A stretch of DNA of 15,405 nt from Flavobacterium sp. (GTDB lineage: Bacteria; Bacteroidota; Bacteroidia; Flavobacteriales; Flavobacteriaceae): positions 1 to 15,405 of the forward strand of contig NZ_DQDX01000026.1 in NCBI RefSeq assembly GCF_003525665.1, given 5' to 3'. The notes beneath the pieces are model-generated. The model made no database searches and was not told where the DNA came from. It was given only the letters and a program-made list of their open reading frames with translations. Positions 15,345 through 15,405 of the stretch are shown here, one piece after another (positions within the stretch are counted from its first letter, which is position 1; each line of letters starts with the position of its first letter). The position numbers and the translations under genes were made by a program.

Positions 15345-15405
15345 AAATTTTGAAAACATATTATCATTTTTATTACTTTAGTATTTCAAAGTCGATACAG
15401 AAAAT

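Overview
The window looks like chromosomal DNA of a Flavobacterium-like member of the Bacteroidota. Signs of this are AT-rich DNA, promoter boxes fitting the Bacteroidota pattern TAnnTTTG with an upstream TTTG, A-rich leaders in place of strong Shine-Dalgarno sites, a SusC/SusD pair, and flavobacterial families (Porin_10-type porin, GLPGLI-like domain, PNGase F-type amidase). I see no tRNA, rRNA, insertion sequence, phage gene or CRISPR array.

Layout. Positions 1-310 are non-coding and repetitive: a 15-bp tandem array, a 7-bp tandem array, and a block of inverted repeats that resembles a second block at 11357-11413. A periplasm-facing lipoprotein (359-1096) follows and ends in a clear terminator. 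Next come convergent housekeeping genes, lipB (+) and rnhB (-), only 16 bp apart. Positions 2725-9281 hold a four-gene outer-membrane uptake operon: SusC-type TonB-dependent receptor, SusD-type lipoprotein, and two acid-tagged, probably surface-exposed lipoproteins. It is closed by a strong terminator at 9306-9336. A separate porin gene (9387-11327) follows.

The right part has a tight three-gene run: a cystathionine beta-synthase-type PLP enzyme with a CBS-domain pair (11504-12865), a zeta-toxin/AAA-type kinase starting at TTG (12867-13442), and a 56-residue ORF not in the supplied track, likely its partner or antitoxin (13444-13614). Each junction is 1 bp. Convergent to it is a secreted PNGase F-like N-glycanase with a GLPGLI-like N-terminal region (13657-15318, minus strand).

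Working together: SusC and SusD should form a lidded outer-membrane transporter, and the two downstream lipoproteins are probably surface accessory binding proteins. No glycosidase, protease or regulator lies in that operon, so its substrate is unknown. The most system-like features are the CBS-enzyme/zeta-kinase/small-ORF run and the domain architecture of the N-glycanase. Most of the window is otherwise ordinary flavobacterial chromosome.
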